A stretch of DNA of 64,000 bases. Source: Phalacrocorax aristotelis. Taxonomy: Eukaryota; Chordata; Aves; Suliformes; Phalacrocoracidae. The position numbers and the translations under genes were made by a program. The stretch's first letter is position 1. Each line of letters starts with the position of its first letter. Shown here one piece after another: positions 34,801 through 49,800 of this stretch. The notes below the pieces were generated by a model that worked only from the letters and a program-made list of their open reading frames with translations, was not told where the DNA came from and searched no databases. The stretch lies in the NCBI RefSeq assembly GCF_949628215.1, contig NC_134281.1:41772512-41836511 (forward strand), written 5' to 3'.

Positions 34801-37800
34801 TTAATTTACAGTTTTGGAATAGTAACATAAATTTTAGAAGGATATGTTTGGAATGACGTCATCTTAATTCCTTACAAGTCAAAACATTCTTTTCCAAGAT
34901 AAAAACTGTGAACTCAGTTCTTGAAATATGATGTGTTTTCTAAATCTTGTTTAATTTTATATACGTTTCTTGGGGACTGTTCCTATAAAGATCTAAAATT
35001 TTTTTTTCTTCATTGTTTTATATAATGCTTTAAACTATTGTTAAGATTTAGCAATGTGCTTTAAAAGTTTCAGTTGTCTCTGGGAAAAATAGTCTTAATT
35101 TATGTTGACCTTTCTTTCCTTTGAGCATTTAGTCTGCATTCAATAAAATTTTGATGACTGCTCTTTAGAAGACAGCTGTACGATATAAAGTATTATAAAT
35201 ATTCAGCTTTCCTCTTCTAGTGTTGCCATTAACAGCTGGGCATCCAGTTCAGCAGAGCAGATTTTGCAGAGAGAGCTTGGCATGTTCCTGAATCAGTATA
35301 GTGAAGAAGACTAGAAAATAGTTTCTTATGGTTTGGGGACCTGTAAAGACATAGAGCATCTGTTCCCTAGTTAAGTCATAGTCTGGTAGCACTGAATCAT
35401 GTTAAGAGCTAAAATGATGGGAAGAACTACTTTTTTCACCTTGGCTGTACCTGCGTTTTAAATGCCTAATACATTATTTCTACTAATGGCAAAATAATTT
35501 CAATCCTTGCTCAGAAGGTATGTAAATGGTAATGCTTTTGCATTTTTTCATTGTTTATAGTCTTTGAGAAAGAGACAAATATACAGTGTGATTTCATGTC
35601 AGTGTCTTGATTTTTATCTCTGGTATAAAATGGAGAATTGGATTTTCTTATGCAAACACTTTATCCTTCTAAACAAGCAATGTTTTTGGTATGCAGTATT
35701 TTAATGAGTTGATGTATTTGCTTTGGATGACATTAGTTTTCTTGCATAGTATTAAAAAAACGTGAAACACGAGAAAGGAAAATTTATGTAAAGTTACCAA
35801 TCATAGACGTTACTACCAGAAATCTTTGTGTCTAGATGACCATAAAACTTGTCCGTATTTTTCTCTTGCAGAGCTAAGAGATCATTAAAGTTGGACACTA
35901 TTAAAAAATATAATGTAAGTATTTTTTGGTGCATGGAATCATCTGGGATGTATATATATGTATGTGTATGTATATATATGCACACATATATGCGGATATA
36001 AACATGATATTTCATTACAGCTGCATTTATATTGTTACAGATTGGGTATTGTCTAGAAAAATCTCAACAAGGCACAAAATTACCGCTGAAAACGTTAGTA
36101 TAAAATGTATTGTATTCCATTTGTCACAGAACTGCCTGGCTTTAAGTAATGTACATCTGCATGAATCACTTGAAAATAATGGAGAAATATGCATATTTTT
36201 ATTGCCATCACTATTTACCCAAGAGCTGAATGAGTTAAGATCCTTGGTGAAATCATTTATTAGAAATTAGGTCCATTATCCTGGAAGCAAATGTTCTGCC
36301 ATGTAATTGTACATGTAACAATATGGAATTATGATAATGCTGTAAGCTGCATATTATAAACTGCAAAATTGAAATGAAAACATTAAGGGCATTTTCATAT
36401 CAAGGATATAATTACCTCCCTCAGCTAATCTGGCATAATGAAACAATAAAGTACTAACACTGCAATAAATTTCACCACAGTTATCACAATAAAAATAAAA
36501 TTGTACTGTTGCTATTATTTTTTGTAAATGCAGCTATATTATACTCCCAGTACCAGCATGTCATGACATATGTCAGTTTATTATCTGCTCCTACCAACAG
36601 TGGGTGTTGCTGCAGACATCAGTACAGAGGAGCTTATGAGGGTGGCAGTGTTTAAAGGAAGGAAAATTTTGGAAAAGTATAGAGAGAGAAATAGCTGGTC
36701 AGCAAATGAGCCCCCAATAAATCTCCAGGTCTGTGTCATTTTGAAGATATCCGTTTATACGCAGCACATATTTGGAGGTCTCACTGGTATTTAGCAAGAG
36801 ATAAATTTGCTATTTTAAAAAATTTCTAGAGATTTTTTTTTTAATTTAAACAAAGGTGGCAAAATACCGCAGTGGCACTAAAAAAAATCATTAGCAATTT
36901 AATTAGCAGCTTAGTGTACCATTACCCAACTTGTTCTGCTCAGAATGCAGCTGTGACTGTAATTTTGCATCTGTTTCTTGGGCTGTAGTAACGTTTTTGT
37001 AGATGAGTGGTCCAGCTGAAATTACATGGAATTCTTTTTATGCCTTAAAGCTATTCCCTCCCTGCCCCCTCCCCATAAGATAAAAAGAAAGTGTTACTTG
37101 ATGGTTACCTGCGTTCAGGTTCTTGTGCAGCAAAAAGCATAACAAAAGCCCATCTGAATGATAAAAACTTTTACTGGAATCTCAGTAATTTAGGTTTGCA
37201 CTATGTTCTTTAGTTCATACAATGCCTCTAACAGATGCATGTCAAAGATTTAAAGTGTACCACAATTAAATAACATTATAGGAGGTAAGAAAGAATGTAA
37301 GGTAATAAACACATGCAGTTTGTGCAAAGTATCCATTTTAGCTCTGTCACGTCTATTGCTGTTTCTACAATTTCTTTCCTGTTATTCAGGAGGACCTCAT
37401 TCTACCTGCTGACTACCCAAAGCAAGCCTGAACTAACAGATCAGAAATGAGTATTTTTATATCTTGTAATGTTAGTGTGGTATCATAACTGGACTAAGAC
37501 TCCTCTTCCTGGAAGAGAAATTCTTACTGCCAAATAAGTACTGCCCTTCTAAGTACTACAGTAACTTTTTCCAGGTAGCTGCTCAGAGGAGTCTCAGTTC
37601 ATATCCAGAAATATGGTGGCTGAGGTAACTGCTGTTCAAGCAGGAAAAACATCCTAAAAGTGTAAGCAGATCGGAGATTCTCCCTGTTACAAAAAAGGTT
37701 TGATGACATTTAAATGCCTAAAGTGGCATTGATACTTTACTGTAATTAATATTTTAAGATTGTTTGAAACATTTCTTCAACCTGTTTGAATGTGGCAAAA

Positions 37801-40800
37801 TATTAGTGATAAACAGACTGAAGATTTCCATCATGTATTCTTTGAGTACTGATAGACTGCAAAAAGAATATAAACAGCTGATGTGACCGAAACGAGACAT
37901 AGTAGTTTCCAGGCGCTATAAGAAAGCTAGGTGAATGGGCAGCAAATTAAATCTTTTGAAATATGGTGTAAGTCATATTACTGATGACCAATACTAACAC
38001 TGTTAAGTTCTAAATTAAGGGTAACCACTCAAGGCAGAGTAGGAGAAGAAAAACATGAAAACTGCAGCTTTGCGTAAAAGTGCAGTAAGATATATGAGAA
38101 GTAGAATAGCAAGCAACACTGGAAGTATAATGCCACTGCATAAATCAGTATTTTGTCTTCACCTGAATTAGAATTGAATGTACTGTCACTCTGTTTTAAA
38201 ATGTGATTGCAGAAATTATTCCTTGAACCTGTATCATTCTGTGAAAGTGTCAGCGTCTGTATTTCTAGGTACCACTCATATTCCTAGTTTTGTATTTATT
38301 GCCTCTGTAAAGGTATACATTTTAGAAGAATTTTCCTTGTAACACTTCAACAATTTAAGATTAATTATTTAAAATCTAGTGTTTCCATTACTGAATAAAT
38401 TAAGGACAGAAATGTAGCTTTTTCCCAGGTCCTGGCTTCCTGCTGGATTGTAGAGGCTTTAAGTTACCTTTGTATATGTAGCTTTGTGATCTGATATGAC
38501 TTACATCCTAATATGACTTGTGGCTTTCTCACGTTACCTGGTGAACCTGATTATTGGCCTTAAAAATACTGATTTTGCCACCTGTACACCCCTTTTGAAA
38601 TCTAAAATTGCTGTAGTTAATTTTTCCAGGGGATATTTGTGAAACCTTAAACCTGTGAGGTTTGGGCCTTCTCAGATTGTACCATGATCTGGACTCAGGC
38701 TGCCTTTGCTCTCAACCATGTCCCCAGTGGACCCTATTCCCAGCACATGCAGGAGATTCCCCGGCTGAGGAATCCTTACTGGACTTGAAGATTTGTATGC
38801 CCTTGTTTAATCTGGTTTGAAAAGGAGTAGCAAGAGGGTCTTGTTCCAGAAAAACAAGACAACGTATGATTAAGTATGGAAAGGGAATAAATGAGTTATT
38901 AATTTGAAATTGCAGTTGAAATGTCATTCACCAAAGTGCAAATACCAAGTTGTCTGATTCCACACACCCACACACCCCTCAACTTGGCTTAAGTACTGTG
39001 CATTCTTTAATGAATACAAACCCCAGATCTTCACCCTGTATTTCATTCATGGTATTGAAACAGTGTAATATGCCTACACATTTACTTTTTCTCGCATTAA
39101 TAAATGCAATAATAAATGGAACTTAAAGAGATTACAGAATAATCACATGCAGTAAAGCTTCCAATGAAGAAATACTGTATGAAATTGAGTGACTGTTATG
39201 AGTGACATGAAGACAAATGGTAGCTATGCAGTTCTATAGATGGAATGAAGCTCCAGCTGGTAGAAAAGGCTGGTTGTTTGGGAAGTGGATGAGTCATTCC
39301 TTTGCTTGCTACACTTGCAAAGAGATATAGGTGATTTTTCTCCTCAAACTCAAAGTCCCAGGATTGTAACCAATTGACAAATGAAGGATCTCTTATTCTG
39401 TTTTCTTTGGGATTTGCTTTGATGATACTATGTGTCCAAGAGAAAAAAAAATAATCACTAAACCGTAAAAAAAAAAAAGTCAGTTTTACTGCATTTAGAA
39501 AGCCCTTCTTTAACCCCTTGAGAAAATTTTGAAGGGGACTGGAAAAAGTGATTTTGCCCAAAATGTCTTGTTCTTTGCATGGCTGATGTTAATACAGTGA
39601 AATCAGCTGTGCTGATTGGAAGCAGCAGTTTACATGCCTGCTGACTTTATCTCCTTGAAATGCAAGGTAGGCAAGAATGGGAAAGCTGTTTTCCAGCTTG
39701 CTACACGGTGTACCTTCCAGTCTATTGTTTAATTATTGGATCAGCTGGTTATGTAACGGTGAAGTACTCTAGGTCTGGTAGTATGTGTATTGCCTAGTAT
39801 TTAAATTTCAGTTGCCTAAAAACCCTGTAGCCACTTGATCAGTGGTTTCTAAAAGCACAAGATGACATTAAGGTGCTGCTGATGCCAGTGGAGCCTCCTT
39901 TAAGTGCTACCTGTGTTCTGTTTCTGTGTATGTCTCATTTTTGACAGGTATTGATGGTGTTATTTAAAGCTGCTAGACTACTTAGTTGGAATCAAGTTGT
40001 TGCTAGGGCTGAAGCCCTTTATGTGCAAACAAACGGTGGTTTTGGTTTGGTTTTTTTCTTCTGTATATTAGTAGTGCGGTGACATTCCAGTTTCTCAGAG
40101 ATGCAATTCAGCATCGAATCTAGACTGTGAATTATGTCCCAGATAATCCCAGTTAATATTTCAGAACTGCAGACTAGTTCATCTGAAAACTTCTCTGCAC
40201 AGTTCCTTTGACATGATTAAATAACTCCTTTTATATCAATAGACATATTGAAATCCTAAGTCACAGACAAAATTTTGGATTTAAGGGACTTGCATGGGTT
40301 TTTTTTTTAATTAACACTTGTTTAGAAAATTATTAGAAATAACTATCTTTTGATAGAATTAAAATCTAAAAATACTTGCTTATGGCTCATGTGTCTTAAA
40401 TTCTCAGTACTATAGGAAAAATAATACCAGTTTTTAACTGCTTTTGAAAATAAAAAAAAAATAAACAACCAAAAAAAAGGAACCCCCAAGCGTTCATGCC
40501 AGAATACCCACATGTCTGGAAACCACGTGTTTATGAAAACTGGGAGGCTGCTGTTGGAAGGGCTTTTTATTTTTTTGAGTAAAACTAATGTTAATGAGGA
40601 GGGGGAGTGATAGAGAGGCTTGGTGGGCACCTGCAGCCAGCAAAGGTCAACCCACCACAACATACAACATGGGCTTTCTATGTGGGAGTACATAAAGTTA
40701 GGAATTCCTTAGAAAAATCTATTACCAGATACTAAATATTCAGAGAGGCTTTGTGTGGTTTGGGGTACAATATGTAACTCTACTGATAAGAAAGGCCAGA

Positions 40801-43800
40801 ATGTATTTAGTTTGCAGAAGGGACATTTACAACTCTTGTAGCTTTGGTTGGGCATAGGTACTTCTTTATCTTTATCCAATATTCATCTAGATTCTTTGTC
40901 TTTTGCTACATTTTAGCCATCTGATGCAACACCTTTGAAGACCAAACAGAAAAATCTAAACTCGTACTCACCAACAACAGGAACGTGCCAAATGAGTCCA
41001 TTTTCATCTCCCATGAGTCATAATGCACAAAATCTCAGAAATCACACATCAAATGGTTAGTTGAACATTCTGTCTTTCATACTGCAACGTTTTTCTGGTT
41101 ATTAGCTTGATTTAGTAACTTATGTCTCATGTGGTATGTTTGATTTCTTTTCCTCTTAAAGTATGTTAATATCTTGGAAAAGCTGATGTTGATTTCTAAA
41201 GCTTGAATCTTTTTGGTGTATATCTTGGGGTTGTTTATGAAACAACTTTATGAAACAAGTTTTGCTTTCTGTTGATCAATATTAAACATGTTTGACTTTG
41301 TCTCAGCAAAAAAAAAAATCCTGTACTGGCATTTTCATCAATAATTCCATTAATTCCACTGGTTAGACATGTTTATGCTAGCAATGTCACAGAATCACAG
41401 AATGGTAGGGATGGGAAGGGACCTCTGGAGATCACCTCGGCCAAGCCCCCTGCTTGAGCAGGCACACCTAGAGCAGGGGGCACAGGAACACATCCAGGCA
41501 GGTTTTGAATGTCTCCAGGGAATGAAACTCCACAGCCTCCCTGGGCAGCCTGTTCCACTGCTCTGTCACCCTCACAGGAAAGAAGTTTTCTCTCATATTG
41601 AGGTGGAACTTCCTGTGTTCCAACTTGTGCCCATTGCCTCTTGTCCTGTCTTTGGGCACTATTGAAGAGAGTCCAGTCCCATCCTCTTCACACCCACCCT
41701 TTAGATATTTATAAGCATTGATGAGATCCCCCCATAGTCTTCTCTTCTCCAGGCTGAAGTAACCCAGGTCTCTCAGCCTTTCCTCATAAGGGAGATGCTC
41801 CAGTCCCCTGATCATCTTGGTAGTTCTCTGCTGGACTTGCTCAAGCAGTTCCATGTCCTTCTTAAACTGGAGACCCCAAAACTAGACACAATACTCCAAA
41901 TGTGGTCTCACTAGGACAGAGTAGAGGAGGAGGATAACCTCCCTTGACCTGCTGGCCACACTCCTTTTCATGCACCCCAGGATACTGTTGGCCTTCTTGG
42001 CCACAAGGGCACATGGCTGGCTCAGGGTCAACTTGTTGTCCAGCAGCACTCCTGGGACCTTCTCAACAGAGGCACTTTCCAGCGTGTCAGCCCCCAGCCT
42101 GTACTGGTGCATGGGGTTGTTCCTCCCCAGGTGCAGGACCTTGCACTTGCTCTTGTTGAATTCCATGAGGTTCCCCTCGGCCCAGCTCTCCAGCCTGTTC
42201 AGGTCTCGCTGGATGGCAGCACAGCCTTCTGGTGTATCAGCCGCTCCTCCCAGCTTGGTATCATCAGCGAACTTGGTAAGGGTACACTCTATCCCTTCAT
42301 CCAGGTCACTGGTGAATACGTTGATCAGAACTGGACCCAGTACAGACCCCTGGGGAACACCACTAGTTACAGGCCTCCAACCGTGTGTTTGTTTGCTTGC
42401 TTTCTAAGTCCCAGCTTTCACTGGCAGAACTGGTACATGCTACTGATAGTGACTTTGTTCTTCGGATTATATGGGGAGGTGTTCTGAGGTTGCTGCGTGC
42501 TACTTCAGATTATTGTAAGGAAGTCCTTGTTTACTCTTGCAAGGCAGTGCAATCCATTGTTTATAATACACAGCTGAGGTCTGGACTCTCTTGATCAGTA
42601 GAGCTGGAAAGAATGGGTGTGTACAGTTGATGCATGTTTAATTTTGTGGCCTTTTGAGAACTATGTTGATATTTGCAGTGCAAGACAGGGTTTATGGACT
42701 TCCAGGTTTCCAGTGGTAAATGCTCGCATGTATGCACACGTATGTACAGATGGCATTTCTCAGCTCTGAACCTTTTTGTATGAATACTGAGTCACATAGA
42801 TTTTATCAAATCAAAGCTAAAAGGCAAGTTCAGTTAGTTTAACTCTTCTGCTTTTGCTCTGCATTTTTCACGTAATTTTTTACTATTTTTTTTAGTAAGG
42901 CATTTCAAGGCAATTTTTAATTAATTTAACATAACACTGAATCTCATTAGGTCTCAGAAAACATGCCTTTTTATAATTATATTATTTCCAATTCACTTTA
43001 GGATGTATGTCCACTTAGTTACACAGTCACAGTTTTTGACGCAAACTATGACTGCTCAAAAAAGTGTATTTTCAGTAGACTAACCTGCTTTTACAGCTAT
43101 ATAGGTTGTGATCTTTTTAAGTGTTAAGGAACCATTAGGTCACCTGGTGTGGCTTTTTATATTTAAAAAAAATACAAAGCGACTTTCTTGCCATCTTTCC
43201 CACACAGAGCCCAAAAGCTTTTATTTCCTTGCAGTACTATTCCTAGAAGATGGTTAAGTCTTCATTTGAAGACTTCAAATTATTTAAAAAATAATAACAA
43301 GTATCCATCACTTCCCCTGTTAGCAAGTTCCTTGTTCAATTACCTTTGCTATTAAAAAAAAGAATTCTGTCTGATTTTGAAGTTGTCTGGCTTTAATTTT
43401 CAGCCATCAGTTCTTGTTATGCCTTTTTGTTGGGTTAAAGAGCTTTTTATGCCCCATATATTTTGGAATTTATGTGCAGTAATTGAGGCCTCACTAACAT
43501 TCATGAATTACGATGAGTAGAAATATTCTGAGCAGGATAGAATAGCCACTATTTGAAATTTATCTAGATGTCTGCAGATTTTTGCACTAGCTGTTGTACC
43601 ATATGCTCTCATGATGGGTCTGCAAAAGTGAATTTTTCCCCCAGGAAAAAAAGGGATTTTATGTATTTTTAAAGGAATGGGATCAAGAAATTTTGAGATT
43701 CTGTCAAAGCTGGCTGACCAAAAAATGAAAATTATTGGAAGCTTTCAAGCTGAAAATACTATAATCTGTGAGCATTACATCCCTTTTCCTTATTAAAAAT

Positions 43801-46800
43801 AGCGGAGTACCTGAGGAAGCATGGACCTATTGGGTGTTTTGTTGGCACTATAGCTATGCATAGTGACAGGCCTGTGTGTGGAAGTTTTGTTTTGTTTTTT
43901 CTTAACTAGTAGTCATGCTAGGAAACTAAACAGAAGCAGCTATATCCTAATTCTTTATCATGCTGCCTGTCTTCATTATAACCTGGCTTTGTGTCTTCAT
44001 TACCTGTTTGTCACAGTTTTAGCATAGTCAGGTTTTTCATGAACACTTGCTGCCAGTGGGAATATTCACAACTTTGCTACCAAGTCTCTGCTGATTCCAG
44101 TTCTACCCAGAATAGCTGCCGTTCTCCACCAGTGCTGTGCTTTCAAACTGGGCATTTGCCCCTGGAACTAGTACAAAAATGACTGTTTCAAACATTGACC
44201 TTCCAAGAAGCCTTTGGAGGAAGAATTATACTAATTTTACCCTATTCTTTCAGTGAATGATAGCATATCTCAACTAGTTGTGCAAACCTGGTATATTGAA
44301 AGGACCTGAATTTTAGAACACCCTTGCCTGCACAGAATTTGATATATAAGCAGTTGATGCATGTTTAATTTTGCGGCCTCTTGAGAGCTATGTTGAGGTG
44401 TTGCAATGAAAGGCCTGGTTTATGTGCTTCCTGGTTTGGGATGGAAGGAGTAAGCCTCTGTCTACCAGAAAGTAAGGATCTTTGCCACAGTGCCAACCCT
44501 GTCTTGTGAGCAGTTCTACCTCTCAAAACTCATGGCTTCTTCTTGATTCCTAAGATGATGATTATTTGTCACGGTGGGTATCTCCATACTCCCACTTACT
44601 TCACATCCAGAAATCTGTAGTGACATTTAACCAGCCCTTTAAAGTATTGAACCTGCATTCTTAAAAGGCTATAAATAGTTTTATTTTGGGGTTATTTTCC
44701 TCTTCAACAAAGTTGCTTAAAGAATTGTCTTAAGTATTCCCACAAATATCCCTGGTTATGTGTTGAATTTTCTCTGTGGAGTTTAAGCCAAGTTAGATAA
44801 CAGTCTAACCCCACCATTTTCAACTTTCCTCTTACTGTGAAAAGTAACTCTTCCAGTGAGCAGCATTCGGACTTAGTTTGTTAGGGAACTTACGTCTTTG
44901 ACATAAGTTTGACGTAAATTTATCTACTCTATTTTTCTACAAAGAGAAAGGTATTTTCAAAGTATTCCCAGGTCAGATTTCTATGGCAGTCTCTGTTTGC
45001 ATCACTAAGAAGGTAATTTTGTGTTTGCATATATTAACTCCTACACCAGTCTCAGGATTTGATGGGAGTTCCTGGATGAAATGAAGACCTTAAGTATCTT
45101 TTTTTTTCCCTCATGATAAATATGAATCTCTTCATCCTGTACAAAGAAACCTTTCAAGGAGAAGAGCTGCCAATAGGTGTTCTCCGACAGATCAGAGATA
45201 TGACTGTTGTTGGTGCAATCTATTGGTATGCCTGTACTGGCCTCTGTCATGTCATGGAAAGGTCAGCTCATATCATACTTCAGTTAATTATTTTGTCATG
45301 ATATGGGATCCTACATTCTCACCCAGAATGGAGCAATGAGTATTCAGATTCAAGAAAAGTGACGGTGTGTAATACCTAGCTGCTGATGATCACTGAATTA
45401 AGATTGCCTATATCCTAAGGGAAGAATCAGATTAGAACATGTCCCTGTTGACTACAGTCTAAGGCACTGAGAGCAATAAGTTTTCTGTTAGTGTTGCCAC
45501 GTACAAAAGCAGTTCCGAAAAAAAACCTTCAACTTTTTAATGTATAAATGCAGATCTTAATTTTGTGGCTGTCTTCAGGATATGAAACTATACCTCAGCC
45601 TGGCTGGATATCCACTTGCACTTTAACACCTTTACAAAAAGCTTTTCAAAATGTATATAATGATAGCAGTCAGATACAGAGTTAGAAATGCTATGGCTCT
45701 TCAGATATGTTCTCTTCAACACCCCGACATGTTTGTAATTACCTGCTTTAATGACCTCTTTCCTTTAGTTTTAGTCGATGCGTTTTTGGTGACACAACAC
45801 ATGATAATACACAAACGTTTAAATCTACTACAAGTTTTAAAACTTTTTCAGCATCTGTGCATTTGCATTATATACTGTATCTCTTAGGTGAAAGAAAAAA
45901 GGGGGGCAAAATGTCTTGTATTAAAATGCCTGTGTATTAGGATGTCAATGGGAAAGGTGAACATGTACTGTATTTCCATACTGATGATAAGTATGGACAT
46001 AGGGGAACATTCTTTTTGCCTATTAAAAGACTGATCACGTGATCATAGCTGACATTTAGATGGATAATTACCCAGTAATGTAGTACTAGTCATCTTTATT
46101 TTTCCTGTGTTTATATAGCTACAAGATGGTGGTATATAAGGCTTCCTCTTATACCACAGGTTTTAGGTTGTCCTTTTAAACCCACAATGTCTTTTCTCCT
46201 TCTGAAAAGTCTTTTATTTCAAGTGTTTTAGTGTTTTAATAGATTATACATATCACCTGTAAGTGAGGTGTTAGAGTATAATCTACATTCTATTTTCTGT
46301 GACCAATATGTAAGAAAACAACAGAATGCAAATTATTACAAAATTAATGCCACTAGCTATGAAAACTTATTTTGCATTGTGCGAAGTACACAGTTGCATG
46401 CATCTATCTCACTGAGGAGACAGAAATTGCTTGTCTTATGAACATGACTTTCTTTTGAATAACAGTGTGGAAGAGTGCCTCAAAAAAGACTAAATACCTA
46501 CAGAATGCTAAGATTGTTCAAAAGTAACATTTATTTTAGGAGAAGATGTGAACCAACCCAATTATAAGATAGTGTGACTTTATGATGTTGTCCAATGTAT
46601 GTCCTATTGGTCTGCCTGATAATTCATGTATTGCCTAACTACCCAAAATCTCACAACCCATTTGTGACATAAATTTCTAAAATAACACAATACTAAATCT
46701 TCACTAGTTTTTAATCATTGTTGACTAACATATTTTTAAGATTTCTTTTAAATCGATTCATTTTTATTCAGATCAATTCAGGGTTCCACTATTCCATAGT

Positions 46801-49800
46801 ACTGGTCTAAAAGTAGCATCTGTTTCATAATTGATGGCTGATTCATATGCAAGTTCAACGAATACATAGATTTAAGATGAAATCTTTTGGGGTCTTAACC
46901 TTTAGCTACTGTAGTGGAACAGCTTAAACTTTTATAGCACCTTGTCATTCTGAGGTATTTCTCAATGTTTTACAAAATATTTACATTAAAAGTTAATTTA
47001 TCTTTGAGTGCTGATACTTGTATGTAATAATTTAGATCTAGCAAAAAGAAATCAAAGTGTTTAATCCTTACTGTGGTCTCTTTTTTTGAGTCCTATGTCA
47101 GAAAGGAGATGTATTGCAGTGACATGTGAAAAGCACCTCATTCCAGAGGGTCTGTTCTAGGATCAATGGATTTGTTAAGGCCATGGTAAAGACCTGTTGA
47201 AGTTTCTTCCAAATCTTTCACTTAAAGGTGAATTTCACCTTACAATAACAGCTGTTCAATATGAAGCATTTGTAAGAACATGTATGCATCTGTTGGAGGG
47301 ACAGTAGCTAAAAACTAATTTAAAACACCATGTAAACTTCTTTGGCACCAGAAAAAATCACCTTTCATGGGTTTTGGATAGATTAGTATAGTCTGATTGG
47401 CTACAAGTTCAGTGAACTCTAAAGCTGAATTACTGGTATGCAGTTCTAAGTCACTAATTGTCAAATGCTCTAATGATCTCATTGTCTAAGGGGAAAACAT
47501 TTTTCAGAAAAAAAAAGAATGAATGCACAGTTATGCTTCTCCCCCTTCGTATGTGTGCATACACCTCCACCATTTTGTCTTTAATGAGTATCAGATCCAA
47601 AAGAAATCTGTTATACTGGAGAATAGAACTGTGTCCAAAAAAGGGAGCTTTTACATTGCAGGAGAAGATGAGAGACTGAGTGTGTAACTGATGCTGTTCA
47701 GGGGGGAAATTCCTGAGGTGGAAGTTGCTAAAACTCCACATTATGTGATGTCTTCAACTTCAATCACAACTAAACAGAAATAATTTCTGCTCTTCAGATG
47801 TGGCTTCTTTATTGCTAGAACCTAGACAGATAAAACAAAGTGTTGAAAGGTGACCATATAGATTGTGTGGACCACAATATCATGAATAGTTATGGCCTCA
47901 CTAGTTTCAGTAGATTCACCAAAGACGATTGTACTGTGGGATCCTATCAAATGTGACAGTATATACTGTTTTTGAAGTACTAGTCAAGAGGGATGCAGAG
48001 TACTTTTTTCTCCTCATATGCTAATTGGAGAGCAAGCAGAATTGACAAGCTAATGTACTGACTTTAAAAACAATAGTAATTGATACACAAGATAAAATTT
48101 TTATCTGCTCTTGTTCTAATATGATTTCTGTCTGAATTGTATAGGTTGTGATAAGCTTTGTAAATCGATGGAAATTCACGAAGTCTTTTGTGATCCAAGG
48201 TGTAGTTATATATACACGAGGCCTTTGTAAGTGGCTGTTGAACAATCCCAAGTAGATAGCAGCAGTGAGCCAAAGATGTTATTTTAGTGCAGCACTAACT
48301 CTTAATTTAATCAGTATCACTAAAAACATCTGCCTGTCCACCTACTTTGGGAGAGCAGTCTGTGTTAGACACTTATCTTGGAATCTGCTCATTTAAGAAT
48401 GCCCAACCTACAATGACAGAAAGGCAGCCCACCAATTTACAAGCACCACACGTAAGCCTAGGTTTTATTAAGAAATCCATGGGAATGGACTTTTGTGGTA
48501 ATATCCTATTCCTGTTTCCTCACAAAAACACGCATCTGCTCAAAATATCAGTGCACTGAAATGTAGAAATATGATTCACCATGCAGAATAATAGCAACTG
48601 GCATATGATTTATCATGCCCCGTCATATGATGAGCTAGAATATTATATTGTCAATATAACATGTCAGTGCCTTTGGAAGTAATTTGCAGTTTCTCTTTGT
48701 AGTTGTTTACAAGATGGAGTTGGGGGCCAGGCAGTTTTTATTAAAGGAAAATGGAGGTTTCATTGCGCAGTCATTACAGTATTTTCATGACAATGCCCTG
48801 TGCTAATATGCTGTATTTAGGCAGTTAATAGGATAAAAAGCTGCTGAGTAGAGCACAGTAACTATATGTCAGAATTATGCTAACTTCCATTTATCAATAC
48901 AATAACCCCAAGGTTTCCACAAATATAAATGTAATGTGAATTGATGAGAGGTCAAATTATGAAAGAGTACATTACAGTGAACTTAGTGTGTTTCATTACA
49001 AGGGAATCTGTCCTGCTTCATAAGTGAGTTTTGGGTTTTTTTTCTTCCTAAAAGATCGTTGAACAGTCGGGGTTCATACTAACATCTTTTTCATGTGTTT
49101 CAAACACTTGATATCTTTTTTTCATCCTCATTGTTTCATTTCTTTCTTGTGAACCTCCTAGGAGAAGGAACTGACCAGAATGGTTCAGAAAGCAGATTAT
49201 CCAGAAGAGGGCAGCCTCAAACAGAGGAGGATGCGTAAGTATATTAAGTGTGTTGTGGGTGCAGTGCCATGATTTTTTACTTATCAAAGATTAATATTTC
49301 ATAAATAATTAAATTAATAGCTATTATTTTTAATACTTCTAATTCCACAGGATTGGATGTTCAAAGGCACTGAATGGCAGGCTTACAGTTATAGGTACAC
49401 GTTAATGTCGGGTTTGCAATACAACTGTCCATCCAGTTTGGTCTTTCATTGGTAGCGTGGGGCAAATGACACTGCCAGTTACAGGAGTCACGCTCATAGT
49501 ACTACACAATGAGGTATCGTAATTAAACTACTGAAAGGAAGGTATGCTTTGCCTTTCCAGACTTTTCTGAAAGTGTACATTTCTTTATCTTATTTTTGGA
49601 AGCATTAACTGCCAAAGGTACAGGACCAGTAATGCAGGACGCTTTTTGCTTAAAAACTAGCCACAGATGATCCTGGTGAAACTTTACATTTGCTTTGCAA
49701 AATCTTTTAAAATTCTTGTCTTTTCTGCCATAATCTTATTTTAGGCTATAAGATTCCTGACATTAATGGACTTCGGGCAGTCCACAGTGAGTAAAGCACT

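Larger units (their letters stand above)
41056..49161 (+). other. ITGB3BP: ITGB3BP intron 3 (largest intron seen)
   Basis: About 8.1 kb. It contains the antisense CR1 LINE (41388-42380), the diverged direct repeat pair (42624-42709 and 44351-44437), and otherwise AT-rich unique sequence. No additional coding exon was recognised between 44.5 and 49.1 kb. Confidence 0.85.

Noticed and set aside
39196..40693. Minus-strand open frames of 121 and 116 codons in ITGB3BP intron 2
   Set aside because: Rich in Phe, Leu and Ser from the T-rich strand, with no recognisable domain, splice context or repeat similarity.
41468..42407. Plus-strand open frames such as 41970-42407 and 42107-42487
   Set aside because: Antisense shadows of the CR1 reverse transcriptase frame on the minus strand.
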